From contig NZ_BAYB01000013.1 of the NCBI RefSeq assembly GCF_000685035.1, positions 62,001 through 126,000 on the forward strand: 64,000 nucleotides of DNA. Direction: 5' to 3'. Origin of the DNA: Paraburkholderia ferrariae NBRC 106233. Its GTDB lineage: Bacteria; Pseudomonadota; Gammaproteobacteria; Burkholderiales; Burkholderiaceae. Position numbers and translations under genes: made by a program. The notes beneath the pieces are model-generated. The model did no database searches. It was not told the DNA's origin and saw only the letters and a program-made list of their open reading frames with translations. Positions 1 to 9,019 of the stretch are shown piece by piece. Positions within the stretch are counted from its first letter, which is position 1, and each line of letters starts with the position of its first letter.

Positions 1-1
1 T

Positions 2-871
2 TACGGCACGATGACGAAGCGAGACATCCGCTCGGTTTTTATGGTGCACGATCTCATTCCGATGACGCACGCGGAATATTGCAGACCGGGCATCGATGAG
101 GCGCACCGCCGGCGTATTCATACGGTGCTACAGCGCGCGGATGGCCTGATCGTCAACTCCACCGCAACGCTCGACGAACTGGCCACCGAAGCGAATCGGG
201 CCGGTCTGCCCTTACCTCCAGGCGTGGTGGCGCATCTCGCGCCTGGAAATGCTTTGCACGCCCCCGGTGAACGCCCCATTGAGGCCCCTTACTTCGTCAT
301 GCTCGGCACGATCGAGCCGCGCAAGAATCACTGGTTCATGCTGCATGTATGGCGCCGTCTGGTCGAACGGCTCGGCGCGGCGGCACCCAAACTCGTCGTA
401 ATCGGCAATCGCGGCTGGGAATGCGAAAACGCGGTCGATATGCTCGAGCGCTGCTCCGGCTTGCAAGGCGCCGTTATAGAGGAATCGGGGTGTTCGGACG
501 AACGGTTGGCTGCATGGTTTCATCACGCCCAGGCCCTGCTATTTCCGTCATTCGTCGAAGGGTTCGGGATGCCGATCATAGAAGCACTTGCAATGGGCAC
601 GCCCGTCATTGCAAGTGACCTTCCTGTCTTCCGCGAAATTGCCGGGGATACGCCCGATTTTCTCGACCCGCTTGACGGTCCCGGTTGGCTCTCGCGCATC
701 GAAGCCTACGCGCGACCCAACAGCCACGAACGGGCCGCCCAGCTGGCAAAAATCGAAGCTTTCCGGACTCCAACCTGGCAAGAACACTTTTCCTGCGTCG
801 ACCGCTTCCTTGACACGCTTCATTCAATAAACCAGCCCGCTGCATTTCCAGACATCCTTCGCCGCGTGTAA
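2..871 (+). CDS. Glycosyltransferase family 4 (GT-B), 5' end outside window
   Basis: The reading frame is already open at the first bases of the window, so the gene is cut at its 5' end; the first in-window ATG is at 11. About 286 residues remain of a family that usually has about 350-400. The C-terminal half carries the GT-B retaining-transferase signature: a G-x-I-E-P-R-K-N segment near residue 100 and the E-G-F-G-M-P-x-x-E-A-L-A-M-G-x-P-V-I-A-S block near residue 185, which binds the sugar-nucleotide donor. It probably transfers a hexose, plausibly mannose given ManC just downstream, onto a growing surface polysaccharide at the cytoplasmic face of the inner membrane. Donor and acceptor cannot be read from sequence. 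It starts the polysaccharide block running to about 8 kb. Confidence 0.85.
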   Translation, partial: YGTMTKRDIRSVFMVHDLIPMTHAEYCRPGIDEAHRRRIHTVLQRADGLIVNSTATLDELATEANRAGLPLPPGVVAHLAPGNALHAPGERPIEAPYFVMLGTIEPRKNHWFMLHVWRRLVERLGAAAPKLVVIGNRGWECENAVDMLERCSGLQGAVIEESGCSDERLAAWFHHAQALLFPSFVEGFGMPIIEALAMGTPVIASDLPVFREIAGDTPDFLDPLDGPGWLSRIEAYARPNSHERAAQLAKIEAFRTPTWQEHFSCVDRFLDTLHSINQPAAFPDILRRV

Positions 872-952
872 GGCAGGCATTCAGAGAGCATATTTCTGCG
901 AATTTTCGCAGACAGTTATATAACCAGACTTTTGATACGGGGATTGCAAAAA

Positions 953-2383
953 GTGAATGTATTTCCGGTAATTCTGTGCGGCGGAAGTGGTACGCGTCTA
1001 TGGCCCATGTCGCGCGGCGGCTTTCCCAAGCAATATCTGAAACTGACGAGCGACTGCACCCTCGTTCAGCAAACGGCACAGCGCCTGAGCGGCATCACGG
1101 ATATCGCGCGCCCCATCGTCCTGACCAACAACGAGCAGCGCTTTCTCGTCGCCGAGCAGCTTCGCCAGGTCGGCGTCAATCCGTCTTCGATCGTCCTTGA
1201 GCCGGTGGGGCGCAATACGGCACCCGCGATTGCTATCGCGGCAATGCTGGCGTTGCAGCAATCTCCCGATGCTGTGCTTTTGGTACTGCCGTCCGATCAT
1301 GTGATCGGCAATGAATCGGCTTTTGTTGCTGCGGTCAATGCCGCTACCCGGCTTGCGCACGACCGGTATCTCGTGACCTTCGGGATCACCCCGACCGAAC
1401 CGAATACGGGGTACGGCTATATCCGCACTGGTGCAAACCTGATCGATGGCACGTCGGCATACGCAGTGGACTCGTTTGTGGAGAAGCCCAACGCAGAAAC
1501 TGCACAACGCTTCGTCAGCGAAGGCAACTACTACTGGAACAGCGGCATGTTCATGTTTGCCGCATCCACCTACCTGGAAGAGTTGCGCCGTCACGAACCC
1601 GAGATGGCTGCGCATGCCGAGCAGGCGTTGAAGGCCGCTAAACTAGACAACGATTTTGTGCGTCTCGACGCCGAGGCGTTCAGTGCATGCCCCAACGTCT
1701 CGATCGACTACGCAGTCATGGAGCGTACGGAACGTGCCTCCGTCGTTACAACGTCCGACCTTGGCTGGAGCGATATCGGTTCGTGGAGCGCACTGGCAGC
1801 ACTCGGCCATGGTGACGAGAACGGAAATACGCTGCTGGGCGACGTAATGACCGACACAATGACGAACTCGTATATCCGCGCCGAACACCGTATGGTCGCC
1901 GCGATCGGGCTCGATAACGTCGTGATCGTGGAAACCGCGGACGCAGTGCTCGTCGCGCACCGCGACAAGGCTCAGGACGTCAAGAAGATCGTCGAAGCGT
2001 TAAACGCCTCCGGCCGCCAGGAGTCAGTCACGCATCGTCGCGTCGTGCGCCCCTGGGGCTCATATGAAGGCATCGATCAAGGCGAGCGTTTTCAGGTCAA
2101 GCGCATTGTCGTCAGTCCGGGTGCCCAGTTGAGCCTGCAAATGCACCACCACCGCGCTGAGCATTGGATCGTCGTGCGGGGAACGGCGCTTGTGACCAAC
2201 GGCGAAACCGAGGTCCTTCTCACTGAAAATCAGTCTACGTACATTCCGGTTGGCGTTACGCACCGCCTGATGAACCCGGGCAAGATTCCGCTCGAGCTGA
2301 TTGAAGTCCAGTCGGGCGCCTACCTCGGCGAAGACGACATCGTCCGTTTCGAAGATACCTACGGTCGAGTCGCCACTGCCTGA
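953..2383 (+). CDS. manC: Mannose-1-phosphate guanylyltransferase / mannose-6-phosphate isomerase (type II PMI)
   Basis: This bifunctional enzyme makes GDP-mannose from mannose-6-phosphate for polysaccharide synthesis. The N-terminus has the nucleotidyltransferase loop G-G-S-G-T-R-L-W-P-M-S-R with F-P-K-Q, and F-V-E-K-P lies near residue 180. The C-terminal cupin domain has the metal-binding block Q-M-H-H-H-R-A-E-H-W of type II phosphomannose isomerases. At about 476 residues it matches the ManC/XanB/CpsB family. I prefer GTG at 953, which gives the family-like N-terminus V-N-V-F-P-V-I-L-C-G-G and has a GGGG about ten bases upstream; a TTG at 932 in the same frame would add seven residues. 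It lies between the glycosyltransferase and kpsS and probably supplies their donor. Confidence 0.95.
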   Translation: MNVFPVILCGGSGTRLWPMSRGGFPKQYLKLTSDCTLVQQTAQRLSGITDIARPIVLTNNEQRFLVAEQLRQVGVNPSSIVLEPVGRNTAPAIAIAAMLALQQSPDAVLLVLPSDHVIGNESAFVAAVNAATRLAHDRYLVTFGITPTEPNTGYGYIRTGANLIDGTSAYAVDSFVEKPNAETAQRFVSEGNYYWNSGMFMFAASTYLEELRRHEPEMAAHAEQALKAAKLDNDFVRLDAEAFSACPNVSIDYAVMERTERASVVTTSDLGWSDIGSWSALAALGHGDENGNTLLGDVMTDTMTNSYIRAEHRMVAAIGLDNVVIVETADAVLVAHRDKAQDVKKIVEALNASGRQESVTHRRVVRPWGSYEGIDQGERFQVKRIVVSPGAQLSLQMHHHRAEHWIVVRGTALVTNGETEVLLTENQSTYIPVGVTHRLMNPGKIPLELIEVQSGAYLGEDDIVRFEDTYGRVATA

Positions 2384-2503
2384 GGCCGGCGACATCCGGC
2401 ACGCCAGCACACGCCCCTCTACCACCAGAAACAAAAGGGGCGGCATTTCACCTATCCCCGGGACTCCCGGGGCAACCGTTGCCAGATGTTCGGGGATTGA
2501 CAC

Positions 2504-3862
2504 GTGGCCAAGCAATGCTTCTTGTTCTTACAAGGACCGATTTCGACGTTCTTCAGCAGGCTTGGCGACGCGTTGAGCGCGGAAGGCCATCGTGTCATCC
2601 GGGTCAACCTCTGTTTCGGCGACTGGCTCATGTGGCGCCGGGCCGGCGCCATTTCATACCGCGGCAGTTTCGAACATTGGCCTGCGTTCATCGAAGACCT
2701 GATGGAACGCGAAAAGGTCACCGACCTGGTTTTGCTCGCCGAGCAGCGTCCTTTCCATAGAGTCGCAATCGCTGCGGCGGCCAAAAAAAATATCCGCGTC
2801 ACCGCAACCGATTTCGGCTATCTGAGGCCGGACTGGATTACTCTCGAACCGGACGGCTTGTCCGCTCTTTCGCGATTCCCGAGGACGCCGGAGGGCATCC
2901 GTCGTCTGGCACGGGCGGTACCGGCCGCGGACCTGAGCCCCATCTATGCCGACAGCTTCCCCCGGCAGGCTGTGCTCGAAGTCGCCTACAACATCCTTTC
3001 CTGGTTGCTGTGGTTCCTCTATCCCGGTTTTCGCAGCCATCAAATCCACCACCCCGTCGTCAATTACATTTCGACAGGCTTGCGATTGTTGATGCGGCGG
3101 CGCCGAAGCGCATCGGCGGATGGCGAAATCGCAGCGCTTCATGAAGGCACGCGCCCCTGGTTCGTCTTTCCGATGCAGATGGAAGTCGACTATAGCCTGC
3201 GCGCCTATTCCACATTCCCCGATGGGGTTGCGGCGCTGGAAACGGTCATCACCTCGTTTGCACGGCATGCGCCCCGCGATGCCGTCCTGGTCGCGAAGCT
3301 TCATCCGCTCGACCCCGGCGTTCGCCGATGGAAGCGCATTATCGAAGGCATTGCCGCGGCAAAAGGCGCAGCAGGAAGAGTGAAATTCCTTGACGGCGGC
3401 AATCTGGAGCGATTGCTCGAGGGCGCACGCGGTGTCGTTATGGTGAACAGCACCGTCGGCATCTGGTCGATTCGGGCCGGCATCCCGACGATGGCGCTAG
3501 GCGCTGCGATCTTCGACGTTCCGGGTCTCGCATGGAACGGTACGCTCGATGCGTTCTGGCAAAAATCGCCGCCCCCCGACCCCGCACTGGCCGAAGCTTT
3601 TTTCCAGGCACTGGCCGGTACGATCCAGATGCGCGGCGTCTACTATCGGGATCCGGGCTTGCAAGTCGCGGTCACGGAAGCGGTCAAGCGACTGGACGCC
3701 AAGGCACAACAGCGCCTCCTCGCCATGCTCGAGCCTCGTGCAATGCCCAATGCCAAGGCGCCTCGCGCGGCGATCGTGCCATTTGCGGCTCCGGTAGCAG
3801 CCGAGACGGAAGAGCTGGATGCCGAAGCGGAAGCAATGAGTGCTGAAACCCTGTTTCAATAA
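2504..3862 (+). CDS. kpsS: KpsS-like capsule polysaccharide biosynthesis protein (Kdo transferase)
   Basis: A 452-residue protein of the Capsule_synth family. The N-terminus M-A-K-Q-C-F-L-F-L-Q-G-P followed by F-F-x-R-L is typical of KpsS/LipB, and the later blocks V-A-K-L-H-P-L-D-P (about 263-271) and V-M-V-N-S-T-V-G (about 308-315) match the family. In group 2 capsules KpsS adds the first beta-Kdo to phosphatidylglycerol, which KpsC then extends to a short poly-Kdo linker. The start is GTG at 2504. The C-terminal 40 residues are rich in Ala and Glu and look like a species-specific tail. The companion kpsC lies downstream on the opposite strand, so the pair is present but not co-transcribed. 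Confidence 0.85.
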   Translation: MAKQCFLFLQGPISTFFSRLGDALSAEGHRVIRVNLCFGDWLMWRRAGAISYRGSFEHWPAFIEDLMEREKVTDLVLLAEQRPFHRVAIAAAAKKNIRVTATDFGYLRPDWITLEPDGLSALSRFPRTPEGIRRLARAVPAADLSPIYADSFPRQAVLEVAYNILSWLLWFLYPGFRSHQIHHPVVNYISTGLRLLMRRRRSASADGEIAALHEGTRPWFVFPMQMEVDYSLRAYSTFPDGVAALETVITSFARHAPRDAVLVAKLHPLDPGVRRWKRIIEGIAAAKGAAGRVKFLDGGNLERLLEGARGVVMVNSTVGIWSIRAGIPTMALGAAIFDVPGLAWNGTLDAFWQKSPPPDPALAEAFFQALAGTIQMRGVYYRDPGLQVAVTEAVKRLDAKAQQRLLAMLEPRAMPNAKAPRAAIVPFAAPVAAETEELDAEAEAMSAETLFQ

Positions 3863-3932
3863 ATCGCGAGAGAATCGACTGCAGCCCGGTCGTACAGCAG
3901 CGACACAGTCCTTTTCCAGGGAGTCCAAAACA

Positions 3933-5000
3933 ATGAAGCCGTATCAGTGGCCAATGCTGGTTGTCTATGCGGCCGCCATTTTTTCCAAGTCAAAGTCGTT
4001 CCGGGACAATCCGGTCATCGGCAGCACCTCTCTGAACAAGATGGGGTTGCATCTGTTTCGACGCCGGCTGGCATGGCGCATGGGTATCCGCCGGCGCGCC
4101 CAGCTTGCCTCGCTGATTACGGCGGAAGACCGCGCTGCCATCGATCGCGACGGTTACATCGTCAAGCGCGATTTTCTCGACCCGGAAACGTTCGAGAAAC
4201 TCCGCAACGAAATTCTCGGACTCCAGACCGAGGCGCGCGAGGCCGTCATCGGCGACACCCTGACCCGGCTGATTCCGCTCGACGGCCGGAACATGGGGAA
4301 AGTACCCGCAACGCGCTCGGTGCTCGAAGGGCCGGCTTTCAACAATCTGCTTGCCTATGCCGGCTCGTTCAGGCGTCGGCCCCGACTGTTTGTCCAGACG
4401 GTATTCACGCGGGTCCTGAAAGATGCGCCGCCCGACGTCCAGTCGTTCTTCCACAGTGACACCTTCCATCCCACCGTGAAGGCGTGGCTGTATCTTGAAG
4501 ACGTGGACCCGGCCTCGTGCCCATTTACTTACGTACCCGGTTCGCACATTGCCAACCGCCGCCGGCTCGCCTGGGAGCGCAGGGTTTCGCTGCATGCAGC
4601 CACGAGCCGCGAGCCGCTAACGGCGGAAGGATCGTTGCGCATCACGGAGCAGGAACTGGCTCGCCTTCGATACCGGGTGCCCGAAAGTCTCGCTGTCGGC
4701 GCCAATACGCTCGTCATTGCGGATACAAGCGGTTTTCACAAGCGTTCGCCCAGTGCCGATCAGGCCCGGCGAATCTCGATCTGGGCATACAGCCGCAGCA
4801 ATCCGTTCCTGCCTTGGGCCGGCGGCGATTTCACGCGAGCCTTCCCCCGCCTCCATGGCTGGGGGCTACACCTCTTCTGGTTCGCGCAAGACCTCGTGAA
4901 ACGGATGGGTAAAGCGCGCGGAGGATGGCGCTGGGTTGGAGTGCGTACACCGGCAACACCGCCTGCGCTCGATACCGGCGGTGGGCCCCGCCGGGGTTAA
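3933..5000 (+). CDS. Phytanoyl-CoA dioxygenase (PhyH) family Fe(II)/2-oxoglutarate enzyme
   Basis: A 355-residue member of the PhyH branch of non-haem iron dioxygenases. The iron-binding H-x-D is H174-S-D176 within F-F-H-S-D-T-F-H, the distal iron ligand is probably H269 (S-G-F-H-K-R-S), and R280 may hold 2-oxoglutarate. The start at 3933 follows a good Shine-Dalgarno (AGGGAG, about 9 bases upstream); an in-frame ATG at 3840 overlaps the end of kpsS and has no such site. Because it sits between kpsS and kpsC, I infer that it modifies a capsular sugar, a lipid anchor or a precursor. PhyH proteins also hydroxylate small molecules, so the substrate is open. Confidence 0.8.
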   Translation: MKPYQWPMLVVYAAAIFSKSKSFRDNPVIGSTSLNKMGLHLFRRRLAWRMGIRRRAQLASLITAEDRAAIDRDGYIVKRDFLDPETFEKLRNEILGLQTEAREAVIGDTLTRLIPLDGRNMGKVPATRSVLEGPAFNNLLAYAGSFRRRPRLFVQTVFTRVLKDAPPDVQSFFHSDTFHPTVKAWLYLEDVDPASCPFTYVPGSHIANRRRLAWERRVSLHAATSREPLTAEGSLRITEQELARLRYRVPESLAVGANTLVIADTSGFHKRSPSADQARRISIWAYSRSNPFLPWAGGDFTRAFPRLHGWGLHLFWFAQDLVKRMGKARGGWRWVGVRTPATPPALDTGGGPRRG

Positions 5001-5011
5001 GCCCGCAAACG

Positions 5012-5037
5012 CCGGCCAGACCAGTTGGTCTGGCCGG
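5012..5037. terminator. Perfect 12-bp hairpin between convergent genes
   Basis: The arms CCGGCCAGACCA and TGGTCTGGCCGG are perfectly complementary with a 2-nt loop. They sit between the stop of the PhyH gene (5000) and the stop of kpsC (5083), which converge. There is no clear T-run on either side, so it may stop transcription from both directions or only protect the 3' ends. Confidence 0.6.
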
Positions 5038-5082
5038 ATGGCAAACCGGAATCAACTAGAGAAACAGTTCGTACTCCTGCGC

Positions 5083-6894
5083 TCAGCGAAGTCCAAGAAT
5101 GCGGCGTAGCTGCCCATAGGCCTGGCGCGCCAGAATACGCGGACCGCTCACCCATAGCGAGCGATCCTCCAGCCTCTCGAGCAATACTTCCGCCGGACAG
5201 GGCAGCTGGGTAACGGGGTCGAGGTAGTGGGGATAAAGCAATAGCGTACCGGCAACGAGTTCGTCGAGTGTCAGAGTACGGCTGCGGCGCGTCAGCGGCG
5301 CCTTGTCTTCGGTCAAGCCCCAGCCGGCGTAGAACGGTTGACCGAATACCACCACGCGACGGCCGCGAAGCAGCGCTTCGAATCCGGTCAACGACGTCAA
5401 CACATGAACCTCATCGACTTCATCGAGGAGTGCCGGCATCGAAATGTCACGCACGACTTCGTTGGCAAACCGATGCGCGTCTTCATCGCGTACGATACCG
5501 GCGCGCTGGCCTGCATCGACGTCCGGATGGGGCTTGTAGATGATCCACGCGTCCGGCGCAACTTGACGCGCTTCGACCAGCAAAGCCAGGTTGTCGCGAA
5601 TCGCACCACCGCCGAGCACGACGGAGCGATCATCGCTAACCTGCCCCGGCACCAGCACCACACGTTGCCCAGGCGCAGCGCGGCGCGGGTGGGCAATGCA
5701 GTCTCCCGTGTTGTACTTGCTGATGCGCTGCCGAATCAGGGCCTCGCGCAAACGCGCGGCACGCGCCACCAATGAAGGCGAAAAGTCCGTCTCTTGCAGA
5801 ATACTTTCCAGATCGCTTGGGCGGCTCGGATCGAAGTAGATTCCGCGCCGATCCACGACGAGCGAATAGGGTGGCGTCGAGTTCGCCCCTAAACCGACCG
5901 ACCGGACGAACCCGTCTTCCACCTGCCAGATCGCGACGTTCGCCTTGCTCGCCTGCTCCGTGAGATCTGCAGATATCAGCGATGACCAGGCAAGCACTGC
6001 CCCTTCGCGTGCCCGAGCCTTGTCGACCGCTACCGTTGCGGTATTGTCGAGCGTGAGCGTGCGATCGGTGTTCAACAGTGTCATGACTTCGCGCCGTTTC
6101 CACCACGCGATGCCGAATACGCAGCCTATGCCGCGCGTCGCCTCGGACAAACGACGCCATTCCGCCAGATAGTCGATTGCTTCTTCCGCCGAACTCGCGC
6201 GGCCGTGAAACGGATCGGCATGGCGCGCGGCCGACAATAGTGCGGCGCAGGCAAGCGCGCCGGGCGAGCGTGTGCCGCGGCGAGGAACGCCAGGCTCGTC
6301 TTCGGTGACACCCCAGCCGCTAAACGCTGACTGCGCATGGCAGACGAGGCGCTTGCCGGTTGCCAGCGCCAGTAGCGCAATTGGAGTCTCGCCGCCGACA
6401 TGAATTTCGTCGACACAGTCGAGCAGCGGCCACGGATCACATGGTGCAATTATTGCGGCGCAGCCCAGGCGCTCGGCTTGCGCGGCGACGATGGTCGTGG
6501 GGGCCAGCACCACCACCCGCGCCGCGTCGTGTCGCGCCAATACCGTCTGCAACATGCGGGAAGCCTCGGCTACGGCACCCGGCAAACAAATCAATACATT
6601 GGCCTTTCGCGGCAGTTTGGGCGTTTCGGCCCAGAATGAGCCACCCACCCGGGCGCGAGCCAGTTGCGTAAGCAACGCCGCGCCCCTGGCGTCTTTGTCG
6701 GCGCCCACATCCTGTACGGCTATTTCCAGCCATGAATCAAGGCGTGCACTAATCCAGGGAGAGCCAATGCGAAACGGCGGGGTTTCCAGCTCCGTCTGAA
6801 CGACATGCGTCCGATTCCAGCCGGGATTGCCATTTGCCGATGACGCCAATTCGGGAAACAAGATCAGCAGATTTTCTGGTTGCCTGTCGGCCAT
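5083..6894 (-). CDS. kpsC: KpsC-like capsule polysaccharide biosynthesis protein (dual Kdo transferase)
   Basis: About 603 residues from the preferred ATG at 6894, which has AAGGA upstream; an in-frame ATG at 6957 would add 21 residues. Two copies of the family block are visible: S-G-W-G-V-T-E-D-E-P in the N-terminal half and P-F-Y-A-G-W-G-L-T-E-D in the C-terminal half. This fits the tandem Kdo-transferase architecture of KpsC, which builds the poly-Kdo linker on KpsS product. The second domain also shows Y-K-P-H-P-D and H-V-L-T-S-L-T-G-F-E-A-L. The gene converges on the PhyH gene and diverges from the formyltransferase. It supports an ABC-exported, group-2-like capsule, though no kpsM/T/D/E lies in the window. 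Confidence 0.88.
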   Translation of the reverse strand: MADRQPENLLILFPELASSANGNPGWNRTHVVQTELETPPFRIGSPWISARLDSWLEIAVQDVGADKDARGAALLTQLARARVGGSFWAETPKLPRKANVLICLPGAVAEASRMLQTVLARHDAARVVVLAPTTIVAAQAERLGCAAIIAPCDPWPLLDCVDEIHVGGETPIALLALATGKRLVCHAQSAFSGWGVTEDEPGVPRRGTRSPGALACAALLSAARHADPFHGRASSAEEAIDYLAEWRRLSEATRGIGCVFGIAWWKRREVMTLLNTDRTLTLDNTATVAVDKARAREGAVLAWSSLISADLTEQASKANVAIWQVEDGFVRSVGLGANSTPPYSLVVDRRGIYFDPSRPSDLESILQETDFSPSLVARAARLREALIRQRISKYNTGDCIAHPRRAAPGQRVVLVPGQVSDDRSVVLGGGAIRDNLALLVEARQVAPDAWIIYKPHPDVDAGQRAGIVRDEDAHRFANEVVRDISMPALLDEVDEVHVLTSLTGFEALLRGRRVVVFGQPFYAGWGLTEDKAPLTRRSRTLTLDELVAGTLLLYPHYLDPVTQLPCPAEVLLERLEDRSLWVSGPRILARQAYGQLRRILGLR

Positions 6895-7199
6895 CCCTCG
6901 TCCTTCATTCCTTCGTGCAGACCAGTTGGCATTCAAGCCAGTAGAACCGCTCCGCATACGCCACAGACTGTTTGCAGGGCTCGCGCGACCACGCGTAATC
7001 CGGCGAGTCGCAATAATAGCGAGATTCTGTTACTAGAGGAAATACACTTTCGGCTGATTCAAGCAGGAGAGGACAAACGCACCGGATGCCCCTACACTTG
7101 CCCACAATCCTCCATTGCCCGGCGGTCCCGCCACCCGGTCCGAACGGCAGGGCGGATCAATCTTAATCGACGCAGATACCCACACAAGGAAGCATCGCT
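6895..7199. other. Divergent intergenic region between kpsC and the formyltransferase gene
   Basis: 305 bp without a credible gene, separating two divergently transcribed genes, so promoters for both should lie here. The last 20 bases contain AAGGAAG, the ribosome binding site for the TTG start at 7200. I could not identify a convincing pair of promoter hexamers or an operator. Confidence 0.4.
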
Positions 7200-8024
7200 T
7201 TGCGCATCGCCCTCTTCACGCTCGAAAGCCTGGCTAACGCAACGGCCGTGCGCCGCTTCGTTGCGGCGCATGAACACGACCTCGTGCTGGTCGGTCTCTC
7301 GGACCCGTTCCGGAAATCGATGGGGGGCTCGCTCGGCCAGACCTTGCGCCATTTGAAGCGCTCCGGACCAAGATTCCTGCCTTATCTTGCGGCCAACTTC
7401 AGCTTGCCGAGACTGCGAGGCGCGCTGCCCGGGTCGCGCGGGAACGGCAAGGCGGAGGACCAGCCTTTAAGCGATCTCTGCGCAAAGCTGAACATTCCGA
7501 CGACCGTGGTCAGTGCCGTCAACAGCGACGAGATCCGTAATCGGCTGCGTAGTCTGAATGTCGATCTCCTGGTCTCGTTTCACTTCGATCAGATCTTCGA
7601 CGCGCAAACCCTTGAAATTGCACGCCTTGGTGGCATCAACGTGCATCCCTCGCTGCTGCCGCTGCATCGCGGCCCCGTGCCGACACTCTACGCGCTGCTG
7701 GAACAGCCGCCGCTCTTTGGCGTGACGGTGCACCGGCTCGTACCGCAAATCGACGCGGGTCCTATCCTCGCGCAGGAACAGGTCGCGTTGCCCGCGAACA
7801 CCACGGCGCTACGCGCGGCGAGCCTGTTGCACGAAAGGGGCGGCGAATTGCTGGAAGGGGTACTGCAGTCCATCGAGGCGGGTACAACCACGGAGCAGGC
7901 ACCCGCCCCGCTCCCCTACTGCCATTTCCCGACCTGGCCGCAGTTGCGCGACCTGTCCCGGCGCGGTCTGAAAGCTGCCGATCTTGCCGATATTCGGGCT
8001 GCACTCAACCTCTCGATCCGCTAA
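7200..8024 (+). CDS. Formyltransferase-fold protein (methionyl-tRNA/sugar formyltransferase family)
   Basis: A 274-residue protein with the formyltransferase catalytic triad: N147 and H149 in I-N-V-H-P-S-L-L-P-L-H-R-G, and D185 in Q-I-D-A-G-P-I-L. These enzymes move a formyl group from 10-formyl-tetrahydrofolate to an amine. It lacks the C-terminal OB domain of true methionyl-tRNA formyltransferase (about 310 residues), and it lies next to capsule genes, so I infer an N-formylated amino sugar as product. Start TTG at 7200 is supported by AAGGAAG 7-8 bases upstream. Another member of the fold, such as a phosphoribosylglycinamide formyltransferase-like enzyme, cannot be excluded. Confidence 0.7.
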   Translation: MRIALFTLESLANATAVRRFVAAHEHDLVLVGLSDPFRKSMGGSLGQTLRHLKRSGPRFLPYLAANFSLPRLRGALPGSRGNGKAEDQPLSDLCAKLNIPTTVVSAVNSDEIRNRLRSLNVDLLVSFHFDQIFDAQTLEIARLGGINVHPSLLPLHRGPVPTLYALLEQPPLFGVTVHRLVPQIDAGPILAQEQVALPANTTALRAASLLHERGGELLEGVLQSIEAGTTTEQAPAPLPYCHFPTWPQLRDLSRRGLKAADLADIRAALNLSIR

Positions 8025-8509
8025 ACCAGCCGGCGCAGTCCGAAGCCAACCACCGGACGCATCGCTTCGAGACGTCCCGCTGCGTCACGCATCGTTTCGC
8101 AGCGGGCACGCTCTCCCACGCATTTGCGGCATCGCGAATCGCTGGAACAACGTCTTTTCGACTCCCCGCTCCCCACGCATTACCGCTTCGCCAAAAGCCT
8201 TCGCATTTCTGCGGTGCACCATGCCGTTGAAAAAGTTCGCGCATGGTGCGATTTTCAATGGCGTGAGCAAACTCGATTTCCGGTCACAAAGGCCTTGGCA
8301 CCACAAGCAATAATGTCATTCAAATTGCATATTTAATGCAGGCTACCGGCCAACCATTTCAGGAAGTTGCGCAGTCCAGGCATTCTTCACGCGTCAGTCC
8401 TTTCCCGGCGCCGCGCGAATCGCCCCCCAGGCAAAACCACCCAAACTCCCCTAAACTGGCGCCCTGACCCGATGCACCACCACCCGTGCATCCCCAACCC
8501 GGTACCGCC
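8025..8509. other. Non-coding stretch, nothing recognised
   Basis: 485 bp between the formyltransferase gene and msrC. It has repeated short words (CGCATCG/CGCATTT variants) in the first 150 bases and a slightly AT-richer segment at about 8300-8340 (caagcaataatgtcattc), which may hold a promoter. No RNA gene, IS end or conserved protein fragment was seen. Confidence 0.3.
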
Positions 8510-9019
8510 ATGTTTTCCCTCTCCGAAACCCTCCCCGCCGACAAGGCCGCCCTCTACGCCACGCTGGCCGCCCAGGCCCGCGCATTGATCGAAGGCGAAT
8601 CCAGCCTGATCGCCAACGCAGCGAACTTTTCCTCGCTCGTGTTCAACTCGCTGGAGGGCCTCAACTGGGCCGGCTTCTACTTCTTCGATGGCACCGAGCT
8701 CGTCGTCGGCCCGTTCCAGGGCAAGCCGGCCTGCGTGCGCATCGGTCTCGGCAAGGGCGTCTGCGGCACGGCTGCACAAACGCGCGAAACCCAACTGGTC
8801 CGCGACGTTCACGCCTTCCCCGGCCACATCGCCTGCGATTCGGCTTCGCAATCGGAAATCGTCGTGCCGCTCGTCGCGCCGGACGGTTCGCTCATCGGCG
8901 TGTGGGACGTCGACAGCCCGCTGCTCGCGCGCTTCGACGACGAAGATGCGAAGGGTATGGAAGCGCTCTGCCGGACTTTCGTCGAATTCGGCTGGCAGGC
9001 AGCCGCGCGCGCAGCCTAA
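8510..9019 (+). CDS. msrC: Free methionine-(R)-sulfoxide reductase, GAF domain (fRMsr)
   Basis: A 169-residue single GAF domain that reduces free L-methionine-(R)-sulfoxide, repairing oxidised methionine in the cytoplasm with thioredoxin-type reductants. The three cysteines C75, C85 and C109 show the same spacing (10 and 24) as C84/C94/C118 of the E. coli enzyme, within P-A-C-V-R-I, G-K-G-V-C-G and G-H-I-A-C-D. Start ATG at 8510 gives the family-like M-F-S-L; an in-frame GTG at 8486 is possible. Its stop overlaps the stop of the convergent AraC gene by 2 bases. Confidence 0.9.
   Translation: MFSLSETLPADKAALYATLAAQARALIEGESSLIANAANFSSLVFNSLEGLNWAGFYFFDGTELVVGPFQGKPACVRIGLGKGVCGTAAQTRETQLVRDVHAFPGHIACDSASQSEIVVPLVAPDGSLIGVWDVDSPLLARFDDEDAKGMEALCRTFVEFGWQAAARAA

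Noticed and set aside
998..1615. Long open frame on the minus strand opposite manC
   Set aside because: It lies wholly inside a well-supported gene, has no family motif, and reflects the high-GC codon pattern.
2412..2442. CGCCCCT / AGGGGCG inverted repeat after manC as terminator
   Set aside because: Only 7 bp with a 17-nt loop and no T-run; manC and kpsS are probably co-transcribed.
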